Assembly (NCBI GenBank): GCA_006247105.1
Contig: CM016925.1
Location: forward strand, 1,178,001 to 1,242,000
Source: Giardia muris
Lineage: Eukaryota > Fornicata > Diplomonadida > Hexamitidae
Direction: 5' to 3'
Length of the DNA stretch: 64,000 bases
Shown: positions 44,075 through 57,700 of the stretch, in pieces
Position numbering within the stretch: the first letter of the stretch is position 1
Layout of the letters: every line of letters begins with the position of its first letter
Notes under the pieces: model-generated
Database searches by the model: none
What the model was told of the DNA's origin: nothing
What the model saw: only the letters and a program-made list of their open reading frames with translations
Translations under genes and position numbers: made by a program

Positions 44075-45109
44075 CTAGTTGAGGGTTGCCGAGAAACGGG
44101 TGTAGGAGTAAAGTTCCTGCTCAAGTTCTGCGTAGAAGCGATAACACTCCTCCTCGTGCTTCTTGATCGCCTCTTTATTCGTTAGGACAGAAATGCTCGG
44201 TTCAGTATTGACAGTACTCATTTCTTGAGGCTCGTATTGTTTCACACTGCTTATGTCAGTAGCTAGATCATTCCCGCTACGCCTATCACTGATAGCGACG
44301 TCTGCCTTCCCATCCGTCTGTATCCCCTGCCGATATGTGGGGTCATCGAAGGTTCCATCTCTGCACCGTATTGTGATGATGTGCTCGACATCCTTATTCA
44401 ACTCCTCGGTCAATCGGACCCGTTGTCGTTGACGTATATCAAAGTCCACCTTGTCCACCTTCTCCAATAACGCATCTCTTGGTCGTTGCTGCGCTGTCAC
44501 TTCTCCTATCATATCCCATGACTTCTCCGCTAACATCTCGCGTTCAATCATTTCGACTGTGTGTTGAAGCTTCTGACGTGCCCTATCAAAGTCTGATACC
44601 ACAGCGGGACGAGCGACTGGTTGCGTCTCAGTAGGAATGTCAAGACTATCTTCGTCAGTACTTTCTTCTGCTTCTTCCGCCTCCTCAGCCGCTCGATACT
44701 CGGCTTCTAAGGCGCGCTCCTCCGCCCTCGTTAGATTCGTACGCCACATGTTAGGCCTTACCTTGTCCTCATCCTTCTCCTCTTTCTCTTTGTCAGTATT
44801 ATCATCGCTCTCAGTTCCATCTCCAGTCCCATCACTTCGATCTTCATCAGTTCCATCTCCGGCATCATAGACTGATTCTGGAGGCTCAGAATCTAATGAG
44901 ATGTCAAGTTCACCGATATGCTCCTCAAGTTGCTGCCAAATCTGTTCTAGGTCTAGCCCATTGAGATAAAGGGGCGTGGGAATCGCACGGAATTGTTGGA
45001 TGAAGGCGTTCATGCGCTCCATGAAGTCATAGAGGATGGTGGCATCGCGCTGCTCCGGGGCCATTTCAAGGAAGGCGCGTATTCGTTGGTCTAGGTCTGG
45101 TAGCAGCAT
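44075..45109 (-). CDS. MPP10, U3 small nucleolar ribonucleoprotein component
   Basis: A 344-aa protein with the MPP10 core: EKSWDMIGEVTAQQRPRDAL (K.W...GEVTA..RP..SLLE) followed by DFDIRQRQRVRLTEELNKDV and HIITIRCRDGTFDDPTY (I..R..D...DD). The C-terminal segment KKHEEECYRFYAELEQELYS corresponds to the HAEI..LF..L...LD element. N-terminally there is a short helical region and then a long acidic Asp/Glu/Ser/Thr stretch, also usual. MPP10 with IMP3/IMP4 joins the SSU processome for 18S rRNA maturation. It is shorter than the 500-680 aa typical of other eukaryotes, as many Giardia proteins are. The ATG at 45109 is 5 bp from the divergent gene's ATG. Confidence 0.85.
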   Translation of the reverse strand: MLLPDLDQRIRAFLEMAPEQRDATILYDFMERMNAFIQQFRAIPTPLYLNGLDLEQIWQQLEEHIGELDISLDSEPPESVYDAGDGTDEDRSDGTGDGTESDDNTDKEKEEKDEDKVRPNMWRTNLTRAEERALEAEYRAAEEAEEAEESTDEDSLDIPTETQPVARPAVVSDFDRARQKLQHTVEMIEREMLAEKSWDMIGEVTAQQRPRDALLEKVDKVDFDIRQRQRVRLTEELNKDVEHIITIRCRDGTFDDPTYRQGIQTDGKADVAISDRRSGNDLATDISSVKQYEPQEMSTVNTEPSISVLTNKEAIKKHEEECYRFYAELEQELYSYTRFSATLN

Positions 45110-45114
45110 TTTAA
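45110..45114. promoter_or_regulatory. 5-bp divergent initiator, MPP10 / unknown gene
   Basis: The layout is CAT-TTTAA-ATG: the entire gap between the two start codons is five A/T bases. Any transcript with a longer 5' UTR must run antisense into the neighbour's coding region. Confidence 0.55.
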
Positions 45115-45711
45115 ATGATTAGCGTCTTTGATCTCGACTCTCCCGTTGCACGAGCTCTTTCGGACATTCCCGGAACACAGATGGTCATTGGGAGGGAGGC
45201 GGAGGCCGAGGTCGTCGTCATCCCCTTCGAGAAGTACCGTCCAGACCTCATTGAGATGGTAACGCTCAACCTTTTAGTGATATATGGAACTAATTCTTAT
45301 CAGTGCTTCACTCGCGTGCGCCCCATCGGAGTTCAGGACTCGACGCTGGCTAGACAACCATTAGCACATACTGCGCTTGATGTGCTTAGGGAAGATACTA
45401 CAGGCTGGTTACGATCAATCCTTGACAGGGCACAACGACAGGATATCTCAGGCATAGACATGCACCCTCTTCAGAGACGTGCAAGGGCATTACTAAGCAC
45501 TTTATCGCGCGCACACACTTATGAAATTCGGATGTCCTTTGAACCGGAAAGACCACATGAGACTGAGGAGAATGACAAGGGCGATAATGAGCTAGGTGTC
45601 ACAGAGCTATTATGGTGTGCTTTACGCGCAGAAGTAGTGGGCTTTCTTGAAGGCGAAAGCACTCCTAGCACTCAGCTATGGACACCTGCACGCCTTCTTC
45701 TAACCTCATAA
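45115..45711 (+). CDS. Hypothetical protein, 198 aa
   Basis: Not recognised. Begins MISVFDLDSPVARALSDIPG and has a strand/helix pattern without cysteine or metal motifs, signal peptide or membrane segment. A short acidic loop (HETEENDKGDNELG) lies near residue 150. It shares a 5-bp start region with MPP10, suggesting co-expression, and its last 6 bases overlap the convergent giant gene. The head-to-head link with a ribosome assembly gene is the only functional hint. Confidence 0.72.
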   Translation: MISVFDLDSPVARALSDIPGTQMVIGREAEAEVVVIPFEKYRPDLIEMVTLNLLVIYGTNSYQCFTRVRPIGVQDSTLARQPLAHTALDVLREDTTGWLRSILDRAQRQDISGIDMHPLQRRARALLSTLSRAHTYEIRMSFEPERPHETEENDKGDNELGVTELLWCALRAEVVGFLEGESTPSTQLWTPARLLLTS

Positions 45712-48700
45712 GTCTATTAGGGCATAACGAGAGAACACCGCACGCGGGAGTTCGAAACAATAATGTAGGATTTGAGACGTTGTCCCGAAGTTCGGTAGAA
45801 GAAATATATTATCGGGTAACCCCGAGCGTCCGGAGAAACAATGATCGAGGATGGCGATCGTCACCGGGAGCAATTGTTGTGGGGTCTCATCCCACCCCCT
45901 ATTCTTGACCGCATATGGTATCCCCTTTCCATACGCCTGAAGCCTTTGGAAGAAGGCTGGAATCCCCCTAATCCTCACCCGCCTTGAGAATTCAAGAAGG
46001 ATGAGGGCCGCAGGGATCTCATACACCCTACCCGAGTAGCAAAGAATGAGCAATAAGAACACTATCTGATCCACGTCAGTATCCTCAACCTTCATCGTGG
46101 GTGGAGCCTCAGTATCACAGTCTTCAATCAAGACGACGGGAGGCTCGGCCTCCACGTCTCTATACGTCAACGCAAGCCAAACCAAGCGCTCTGCAGTAGG
46201 TAAGTCGTTATTAGGGAAGGCTTCAAACTCATCATCAAGAAGATCGGCCCAGATCAGTCTCCAAACGATGTCCTCGAATGGGCTCCTCTGGAAGTGACTA
46301 ATATCGTTCTGGAACAACACCTGTGTGCTATGTAAGCCTCTGGCGCGGACGAATGTTAGGCGTAGAAGCTCGACTGCCAACAGGATGTTCCGAATAAGCC
46401 TTCCTCGTCGTGTTGGTAAAACCTCAGCCCATATGGTGAGGTATGGGTGCAATAAAACGTTGATCCCTTCGGCCCTGACCGGAAGCAGGTTATATTCGCT
46501 GCTCTCAAGCTCTATTTGCAGGAAGAGGCTGACGCATGCATGCATCTCGATGATATGCGTGTACTCCCCATTATAATAGTACACGTTTTTGATGCTGTCT
46601 GATGCAATCTGACCGGCTAGAGACGTCGTATACTCCCGCACGGAGGCCACCGTGGGAGAAGCACTCGCAACAGATACCCTTGCCTTGTTTAGAATGGCAA
46701 ATGTATCAATTGGGCGTCCAAGCTCCCCCAGGATCCGGTCCTTCTCGTTCAGAATTGCCCTATACTGGCCTGCTAAGGCCTGTAGCTGGTCTGGTCGCTT
46801 CAGAACTGGATTGATATCCAGGTGTGGAACCCGCATGGACTGATATAGCTTCCTATATAGGACTGGTTGTGTCATAATATGCGCTAGCGCCATCGCCAGG
46901 GAGCAGGCGAGGAGATGGAAGATGTAGGTGGAATACGTGTCCTCGTTCGACTGAGACGCCGTCTCTCCTTGGTCACCCCCGATTCGGCAAATGTACTTCA
47001 GAACTCGCTTCAGAACAGAATGATAGAATTCAGTCTTAGATCCATAGACGGTCGTAAGCCCAAGGAAGGCGTTGAGGATGGACAGGCCATTGTAATGAAG
47101 TAGAGGCACGGAGGAGAGAAGCTGGGACGCGATGACCTTTGCAAGAGTGCTTTTGAGGCGTGCACTATGAGCGTTCCAGCGCGGAAGAAGCTGTGGAGAC
47201 TCGACTAGGACTCGGCACTCAAAGTAGATGTATATAAGAATGAGTGTTTCATGAAGAAGGGCGGATCTTACCTGATCGAGGATCCGGAAGGAGATCTCTG
47301 AGCAATAATTCCCTTGGACGATGGCCGCGTTCATCGCAAGACAGTGTAGGTGGTCGAGAACCATGGTACTAGTGGCGAGAAGGTCCATTAGATGCTGAGC
47401 ATGCTGTTGAAAGAGGGCTGTTTGCTCATCCGTGAGCTCAGACCATGCGGTGGTCGTCATTGGATACTCAGGAATAACCGTATGAGATGAAGGTTCCTCG
47501 GCGACGTTTAAGGCCTTACTGATGGCCGCATCGTCTGGGTCGGATAGCCGGTGAGCCGTGCAAAGACTATGCCGGCGAGCCCTCCCAATGTCATTGATCA
47601 TTACCCGGAACCGCCCCATAAAGTAGGCGGTGGTGAATAGCTGTGCACGCGCCGCCGGGAGGATCGTATGCTCGAGGATGTCGCAACGGATCTGTAAGGA
47701 TTTCAGATTGAAGCAATTAAAGCTCACCAACCGTGGGGGTTCGATCGCGGGTGGATCATACATGATTGCAATCCCGTCGAGCCCACGTTGAGGACCCTGA
47801 GTAGACGATGTACTAGTGATGAAGTCGTTCATCTGAGCGACCTGTGTGGTTCCATTAATAACCCGTCGAGTTGGTAGTAGCCATGGTGCTCCCGCCTCGA
47901 CGGTTGGCATGGTTACCGAGCTATCCAACGCCACTATGACTGAGAAGCAGAGAACCCTAGGAAGGAAGTGATCATCGAGATACCGTGTCCCGAGCGCCCG
48001 GTAGAAGTTGGTTAGAAGCTCTGTTGACACTTCGGTATCAGTATTGAAGATATACTTGTAATACCTCCGGAATTCGCTTCGGGGGGCGTCATAGACACTG
48101 AGGGACATGAGGTCGAACTCGCAGGGCCTTTCGTGGATCTGCTGCGAAAGCATACGCCGCACATATTCCTGGACGTCTCCATCTTGGTGTCTTCCAAGCT
48201 CATGGGTCAAGGAGCCTATCAAGCTCTGCAAAGCCGTCTGGGAATCGGCTCGTGACAGCTCCACCGACTGGTACACCAATGGCGTTGCCGCTTCTACTTG
48301 TCCTGAATATCGTGGGGTGGCAGGGTGGCTCGTGAAAATGGCGGTATTCCGTGCCGAGGTCGGCGTCGGCAAGACCTCTTCGACATGCATACTACTCGAA
48401 GTACAACTCAGAGAGTCACTTGGAGTGACAGGGGGCTCTCCAAACCTCAAGGCTCGTAGATCGGTTGATGGATTATGTACGACAGACCCATTCGTCAATG
48501 GTCCTGATGTGCTTCGCATATGTACCATCGATGTAGTCACGGTAGTAGTGAGGGAACAGCTATCTATATGCCCCTCTGGGAGGAGAGTACTTTGAGTGGG
48601 TGAGAGAGGACGTGAGATTATATGACGCGAGCGAATGTCGGGGGCAACTGAGCTGGTGACAAACGACTCTGTGAACGAGCCCGTACGTTGTGGTAATAGA

Positions 48701-51700
48701 TGGCCTCCTAAAGGCTCATGTGGAAGTAGATCCCGCACCTCATCCTTCTGCAACACTACAAAGCATGCTCCATCCGGTTGAAGGTCCTTCATATAAGGCG
48801 ACGTAAACAGAAAGACTAGAGACTCGATCATAGAGTCCAGATAATGAGCCTCCTTTGACGTCTCATCTGAGCCCATATTCGAATCCTGACTATGTCTAGA
48901 AGCCCTCGATCTATGCATGCTGTCTGACAAGCTGTGATAGTCGACCCCAGTGATCTTCCAGGTGATTATCCCATCCTCCTGAGTACAAATATCTTGTCGA
49001 CGGCAAAAGTCCTTAGCATCCTCAAATTCGATATGAAGGGCGTTGGCAAGGAGCTTCTTCGCGATGTGCGCGAGAGAGAACTGCAGCGGAAACGTCGAGA
49101 ACAAAAGGGGAGATTGATACAACTCACCCCGTAAAGATAAGTAACCCTCCGAATAGATCGAGACAAAGCGCCGGATCTTCCCGAAGATCTTGGCGGCCGA
49201 CCGCCGTGTCATCTCCTTAATGATGTTATAAATAATTTGGTTAGAGGTCAAGGACCCATCAGTGGACTCGCGTTCCAACTGGCTCGAGCATCTTGCAACG
49301 TCGTCTTGTCGTCCGATCACATAGAACTCCGTCGTGTTCCCCGCAGAGAAGTGCTGCAACCCTTGTCTAAAGTGCACGATGGACTGAAGCGGCTGGAAGT
49401 GTGATGTGGCATGATACCCGCTCATCAGTTTAAGGTCTTCCCCAACAATTGAAAGCTCGCTTGGAGATGTATTGCTAGGCTGTCCAGTAGAAGGGGATTT
49501 CGTTCTGGTATTGAGCTCCCGCTCACTGGTCTGCCGTTGAAGCGTATTCAAAGTAAAGATGCTATGGCGGCGCTGGAGCGTTGCAAAGGGGCAAGCGTAC
49601 ATGAGGAGAGAATCTATCAAGGGGGTAAGTAGGTCGGGGCGCGGAATCGAATCGACCACAAGCAAGGCGGGATCACTCCTGAGTGTCCGCTCGATATGCT
49701 GACGAACGGCTGTAAGGTGAGACCAGGGGGTCCCGACGTTGTTGTTACCAGAAAGAATGTTCCGTGAAAGGAGGACGACGAGCTTCCCAATTATTGCAGA
49801 GACATATGAGCCCTCGACAAAGCTGCTGAACGTCTGGACAACCGATTGGATCTGGTTTGAAAACTTTAGGAAGTTGGTCAGAAACGCCGCCGAGAGAGCA
49901 TAGTTTCGGTGGGGGATGATACCAACACCCGCTTGATACTGAAGGCCGGCTGGAGGGCCCTCCAAGGTCGACATCGACAAGTGAGAACCCAACGGAGCCG
50001 CATGTTGCATGAGAAGTTGCGCGGGAGCGCTCGCAATGTATGCAAGCTCCGAGGTAACTGGCCGGTTACAGATCATTGCGAGATAGTTGCCCTCCTCCTC
50101 GTAAACATTCTCGAGCCGCATATAGAAGTAACGCTGCGTGAATTGCCCACAGATGTAACGCATCGGAAAGAGAAATGAGTCGGAAGACGTCTTCGTGAGC
50201 GTACCGCTAAACTTCTCGGAGACTCTAAGGAGCTCAGGGGCAATGAATGCACAACGCTGCGAGAGGTGCTCGCAGAAATTTGTTAGAACACCCTTATATC
50301 GCTCCACCAAGGCCTCGCTCAAGTTATTCTCCTCAAAGCTCGTATCAAGGATTGACATCATTTGAGATCTACGTGGGAGAAGGGCTTCAGGAGCCATCGA
50401 AAGGAGATCTGCCCATTGAGGTGTGAGGCTATTCGAGTGCCCACGTGTCAATAGGATTGCCAACTTCTCTCCTATATCCTTATAGAAGAGCGATTTCGAT
50501 TGCAAAAGGAGAGTCACTAGTGCAAGGAGCGCACAGACACTGGGGCATGCTACCATAGTGTTACGAGTGAAGCCATCTATGCAAGACATTAGGGCATAAT
50601 TGTTCAAAGCCCGTGCCTCGAGCCTGCGATACTCTGTGATGCTAATCAGCTGGGAGAACAGTTTCTGGAAGAGTGCCAGGTCATCAAAAAAGCACGTCGT
50701 GCTAGCAGTCGGTGGTGTCGAAGGCCGTTCGTCCTCATTATGTGAGATATCCGACATGGACCCAGTCAGACCTGAGGCGTAAACGTTATCAAAATCCATC
50801 CCTGATTCAGTGTTTCCCCGTTTCCTATGTATCACCGTCGCAGATATCTGAGGGGCTGGTGCCGTCAATCGTACAGACCCAATTCCAAGTTCTGTATCTG
50901 TTAGGCCCATCAGGCTTCCATGGCGTAGTCTTGCACGCTTTTCATCGCTTGCAGGGGTGGTTCTTTCGAAGAACGTCGATCTACTCTTTTGGCGTGTGAT
51001 ATCTGGCTGTGAGAGTGGTACCGTTCGCGCATTATCAAAAGTTTGATCATCAAGGCTTCGAACCGCTTGGGAGGGTTGGACAGTATTCATCGGGACTAGT
51101 GAGAGAAGCTCGTCAACCGTCGTTTTGAGAATGACTTGTGGCTCATTAAGCGCTGCAAATGCATCCTTGCCGATAACGTTCAATAGACCGAGTAAGATGA
51201 GCACGGAGGTCATCTGCTCCGCCAAAGCAGCTATTCTAGGCCCAGAGGATTCCAGTTGAGGCCGTGGTTGAGCAACAGACCGCTCAAGAGAGATTGACTC
51301 CTCGAGAAGGGCGGGTTGATACACGTTGCTGTACATCGCTAGATTCGAAGGGAGTCGGGAGTCGGACTGTGCAAAAGAGGAGGCACGTGTACGTGCTCTA
51401 GAACGATCACTAGTCTCGGAGGCCGAGGGGGTATCGATATCATCGCAGGACTGGACCCAAACAAGGTCCCATGCCTCATTAGTCGAGGCACTATAATGGG
51501 CCATGAAGTAGCGCAGGTTACTGAAATGTACGGCCTCAAGTGCGGCAGTTTCGGTCCCAATGTTTAAGAAGCCATCAGAATGGAGGAAGACAACCTCACC
51601 TGAGGCCCGATCAAGACGTGATGTCAATATGCTGACTAGATAGATCACAGAGTCAAAAGTACGAAGCCCAGAAAAGAAGTCGGAGATGATCTGGATTAGG

Positions 51701-54700
51701 TTTGAGAGCCAAATACCAAAGGAGCTATAGTCCTGGTGCTTGCAGCACACGCTGATGCGCTCCCCAGTTGGTTGACCATTAGAATTAATAACCGGAAACC
51801 CAAGAGGGCCTGTAGGAAGGGCACCGCGATTAAAGTCCATGTAGACGTTTCTGATTGTCTCTTCGATATTATGAATGAAGTTCTCGACGCGCTTGTCAGC
51901 GGAGAGTCGGTAGATGGCTGGAAGATGAGTAATGCATTGCGCGACAAAATCACGATCCGAGTTCTGTGTCCCAAAGGAGAGGTAACTCTCCTCCACGACT
52001 TCCTGTTGTGATTCTTCATAGACCACGCTATGATTGTCACTATTAGTGATAGGAGTATTCGCCTCTCCAATTGGCTCGTCAATTACCGAATCGACCTCAT
52101 GGAGCTGCAAATCCGAAAGCCCACTTGGATTCCGGTCGTGATGCCGCATGAACTCAAAAAGGTTGAAGCTAAAGAAGATATCGGATAGTAAGCCACCCGA
52201 GACGACTGCCAGACGTGGAGCGCAAGAGACGTAGTTGACACGCTCCCGTGCTAAGGCTATTCGCGTCTGGAGATCAGAATCCTCGGGAGTATTGGGTGCT
52301 GAGGCGAGAACCATCCGAAGTCGTGCCTCATATTCCTTGGCACCATTTCGAAGAATGCGCGTCTGCATGATGCTCAGCCGTGAGAACTGTTGTACAACGA
52401 TTGGGTGACGAAGGTAATCGTGGAGGTAATTGGCGCATGCTCGAGCTTGGGAAAGACGGAAGAGAACCATCTTGACCTTGACACAAAGTTCCATGATATG
52501 CTGGTAGAGGTAAGCATGTGTCCATAGTCTATCTCTTGTCGAGACAACGAGCCTAGAGACGCGGTCATAGAGCTTCTGCATCAATAGGAGGAAGTCCGGT
52601 TGAGAGAAATACGTAAGAACAACTAGGGCACGACGTTTGAAGGCCACATATGTAAAAGGCTTTCCTTGGAGAAGCGTAAGAGCAATCTTTTCGGAGGGAA
52701 TCCCATTCAGAAGTGTCGTCCCAAACGCTTGGCGTACAGCCGCAAAGAGAGTCGGTTTCGAAGGTGTTTTCCGGGCGGCATTAAGGATGGCCGCGAGGTC
52801 ATGAACGCTTGCATCATTATTCGTCGCCGCAATCTCGAGTTCTAGCAGATCACGGAGCAATGAGGTGTTGACCTGGCGCACTTCGTCATTCCAAGGGAAA
52901 ACGGCGTTCATAAGGAAGTCGAAGTGCGGAAGAAACAGCAACAAATCCGACCAGATGTTGAGGATTTGGTCTATACAGATAAGTAATGAGATCTCAAGCT
53001 CATGATGCTGAAGCTCCTCATCCGTGCAGTTCTGCGCCAAGTGGGCTGCCATAACGAGGTAGAAGATAGCGGGCGTCCCCATACACTTCAGATAGAAGAG
53101 AAAGTTTGTCAGGAGGCCAGCCGCATGAGTCTCAAACGGCTCGTTCTCTGCATCGACCGATTGCGACAATTGTAATGATCCAGATGAGGTTGGAGATAAG
53201 CTTCGAAACATGTTCTCAGGTAGGACTGAACCAAGCATACGGAAACGTCGCTGTCCCTGGCGTGCAATGACAAACGGCTTACACATCTGGATCTTTCCCA
53301 CGGTGAGCTTATCAGATTGATATGCAGGCGTTACCATGGAAAGACCAGGAGCCCCATCATTCTCAAGGTAGAAGCCATGCTCCTCAAGCTTATCGCTGAG
53401 CCCGAACTTTGCAGGGATCGCATATCCACGTACGATGGCACGCCGAATGATCTCATCCGTGGTCAACGTAAAGGTCCAATCGGCGCCGCCTTGAAGGGCA
53501 AAGGCGGCCGTAATGATGAGGTTCTTGTTCAGAAACGGATTCCAATCGCTACCTGAGATAGTTGATGCGTTGTTATGACCAAAGCTCGAGCGAATTGAGG
53601 CATCTGTGGGATCTGCACCGATTGTGGAGGGGTTCATCTGGTCTCGTATGTTCGGGGCCGGAGGACGAGGAGGTGCGGGTAGATATGCTAGGGCCGTGCG
53701 AGCTTCGTTCCCAATGCTCTTCGAGTCCAAGTACGCGGTAATAATCTCATCGTAAACGGTGTCGCAGAAGCGCTTGAGGTCAAGCTCGTAGAGCAAGGAG
53801 TTTCGATACTCCAAAGAAGGCTCTGTCACGGTTGGGGTGGAGGTCTCCTCGAAGGAATGAGCATAGGGACTAATCCCAAGTCTACGTGCGACCTGTCCAG
53901 AAGGGGTGGGCATTGAGACGTGAACGCTCGTCGCTGAGGAGGTGTCATTCAAGGCTGGAGCGTGCTGAATCCGATAATTGGCTAATGTGAGACATCCTGT
54001 TGCATCTGTGACGTAGCCAGGGATATTCGTCTCAGTGTCCATGTACTGATCGAGAACAACCCTGTCGTACGTCATCTCCAGGCTCTCGACGGTGCGGACG
54101 GTAAACTCGCCGCCACCTCGGTGTCGACTGATGGTATCAAGGACGCACTTAACGCGGCCAAGGGAATACAAGACACATAAGGGAGTTTGCGAGAATAGAG
54201 TCGAGAGCCACGGTAGCAAGTATGATGCCCTCTGCGCGGCCTTGTTCTGCGCGGTCTTAAAGAAGTAAACAGAAACGATATTGGTATGGGAGATGGAATC
54301 AACGGCTCCGACATGGTATTGAAGTAGGGTATGGAGGTCCTCAGGGGCAAAGCGCGCATAGAGACGCAACAATTCTTGAGGGTAGTAGAGAGTATGCAGG
54401 AGCGTGTATTCCAAACTAAGAGCGTTTGCTAGCTGAATGCGTTCCAATGTAGTATGACTTGCAATTACCTCGATCTGATCGACAAGGCTGAGAAACAAGC
54501 CATGAGTCTGCCCCGGGAAACACGTCAAGAACGTTGGAGAGTGCATCTTCTTAAGGAGGTTGAGGATAAAGTAGTGCATCGAGTTAGTGTTAGCGCCTCC
54601 AGACGTGATGCTCGTGATTATTTCCTGTATTCGCATACGCCGATCGTCCTCCTTGCGCTGGTCCCTAGTATCATGGAGGTGAGGTGAGCGACGTTGAGCC

Positions 54701-57700
54701 AGTACCGTATGCATCAGCTCCATCGACTCGTTTGAGAACGCCGTGATGTACTGATATATAGGCTGATAATGATAGCGGTTCTGGCCCGTCTCGTCAGCCT
54801 CCTCGTTCTCTTCCGAGTCCTTAACCAATTCGACGCCTTTATCGAGGTCAACGATCAAGTTCCTGGTAAGCCTTTCGGGCAGAGACAGGCGAGCCATGAA
54901 GCGCTCAATATAGGACAAGAAGCTGAGTATAAGGGGTGATTGATATGGAACACAAAGGCAGAACCCGAAGAGGGCACCCTCAAGAAGACCAAGAGATCTT
55001 AGAACGTACTCGTTCTCACAAAGCGCCGGAAGGGTTCTGTCGAGAAGAAGCTGTAACGAAAAGAGAAGGGCTTGGAGCTTAATGTTGGAATGAAGAAAGT
55101 GTATGGTGTACTTCGCCGGAATAAACAACTCGCATGCCCCAGCCACATGGGACATTGGTATGGCGGCATCCGGGTATGCCGCAGTACAGCTCAAGTACAA
55201 ATCGTATAGCTGAAGCAAACGAGATGACCGATTTAGAGATAAGCTCGTGTCGACCACATGGGTATACATCACAGTGGGAATGTTCACCGTACTCCTCTGT
55301 AAAGCTGTTTCCCCCTCATCTAAATACTCATCCAGCGGATTCGGAGGGTACGCCTCGTCAGGTTCCGTACCTGACTCAGTATCTCCTGAGGGATGCCAAC
55401 CTTTTGAGATCAAGAACTCGGAGGCTTGGCTAGCCGGAGATGACGTTGAGGCAACCTGAGGGATGTCATCTATGAGCGATGATTGAGAATAGATCCGAGT
55501 GTGAGAGATAACGTTATCGATGAGTGACTCATCCTGCTTCTTTATCGTAGAGGCATAGGACTCATGCTCGTTCTCACGCAGCTCGTTGAGATAGATGGGA
55601 TAGGCCGAGCGCATCGTCTTCAAGATCACAAGAACCGCGTCGATCAGAAGGGTGACCTTACGAGCCATGTCCTCCTGAGACTTTATGGGCTTGCACCTCG
55701 CCGCGATTTCTTTGAGAAACTCCGCATCGCTATCGGCGGAGTTCTGATAAAGAAGGTTAAGCCAGGACTCTTGGAAGTCCTCGAAGCGGAAGAGGTAATC
55801 GATGCAGTCGATGAAAACGGGGTGCGCAATGTAGTAATAGTTGTTCGTCTTATGAAGAATGGACATGTTGACTCGCTCGTGTTCATTGGTGTCTAATGTC
55901 CATGTGTCATTGAGGAGGTTATCCTTCTCGAAGAAAAGGCGTGGGACCGCTCGCATCCCATAATTCCCCATCAGCGAGCGCCGTTCATTCCCTTCAGTCG
56001 GATCATGACTATTGACCTCAACGGTATTCCCTCCAATATCAAGTGTTGAAACGCCCTCTCGTCTTGTCGCTAATGCCGTCGCCCTGGCCAAGGCAAGATT
56101 AGTTGGGACGCGCATCTTATCAACGATGACGTACCGAGTCGAGAGGGTACGCCGACATACGGTATCCGAAACACGATAGTCAAAGTTATCACTTAGGAGG
56201 TGTGCCGTCATGGGAACAAGAGGGTGCTCGTCATGAACCCCCTCGATAGGGACTTGAACACTACGTCGGAAATACCCATGATAACCAGTTAGTCCTGGAA
56301 GAATGATCTCTTCAAGAGTTCTCAGGTTAAAGCAGCGTCTCGCGTAGTAAAACAGAGTCACGTTGATGTTCTGGGGGGAAGCAAGGTACGCGCGCAATAG
56401 GAAGTACAGGTCCTCGTCAATATACGGAGGATGGAAATATTGGGGTGAAGACCGCTCACACTTATAGTAGCAAGACACCGTGATCATCATCAATAGATAG
56501 ATGCGCTCCATCTCAATCCCCTCTGGGGGTTTGTATCCGGCCTTAGGGTTATGCGCCTGATTATTGATGTATAACCCTATCATACCCACCGTCCGTTTCA
56601 CCTTCTCCCGTGCCTCTTCTAAGCGCGCCCGAAGCGCCGTTTTCCCAGTATCTGACTCAGGAGTGTCTCGAGAAGCGGTCTCGTCCGCTAGGCTTGGGAA
56701 GAGATCCCGCATGATATATACATAAGAGTCTCCGACCTGCAACTCCTTACAGAGCAGGTACGTGCTGAAGCGGCGTGGGAGCAAGGAGAAGAGATATCTG
56801 ATATAGTTCAGACACTCGCGTGAGAACTTCCAGGCCGTCTCCTTCTTCCCAAAGGCTTTGGGTATTGTGAAGAAGTAGGTGTTGCGTATGTATCTAGCAT
56901 TCATATAAGGATACTGCCGGTGGATGCTTACCCACTCACGCTGCTTGGATGCCGAAGGGAAGGAGACTGGAAGACGTGAGTCAGATGAGTCCAAGTACGC
57001 GAGATCAATGTCTGAGAAGTATAAGTGTGGATCCTCGTCGCTATAGAAGATGCAGTCGCATAGAGGTTTGCAATCGTCGACCCGATTGTTCGCAGACTGA
57101 AAAGATAGACTCTTCCATCCATCAAGAAACTCGCACAAAAGCCAACCATGGCGAGGATCAAGATTTCCGTACTGACCTGATTCATTATCACACTGGTGGA
57201 AGAGATTGATGTGCTGGGTTGCGTAGGAATCGATCCCGTCGATATATTCTTGAAGATCGTCATAGAACATGTCAACATTGAAGTGAAGATGAGTGATGAT
57301 CCGTACAAGGTAGATCAACCGGAGCTGAACGGGGGTGTCGCTTCGCCAGCGAGTGAAGAGGCCTTTGCAGTCTGTTGAACGACGGAATTCCTCGGAATAG
57401 CAGCACATCTCCGCAAAGAGGCCGAACACGGCATAGGGGGTCCGCATCTCGATCGCTCTCAGAGTCCCTAGTCGGGAGTTCACGTACCCAACGACCTTCT
57501 TTGCGGTAATATGATCCTTCTTATGGGAGGCATACGCCAAGGTCCGCGCAAGAGCCGTACAAATGGTAGCCCGGAGACAGACTGTCACGCACTTTTCCAA
57601 GACGTGGTTCTGGCATAGAATCGATATCAACCGATGAGGATATAGATGTAGAACCTCAAAGAAGGGAATGAGTACAAACTCACGGTCCACCTTCCGTCCT

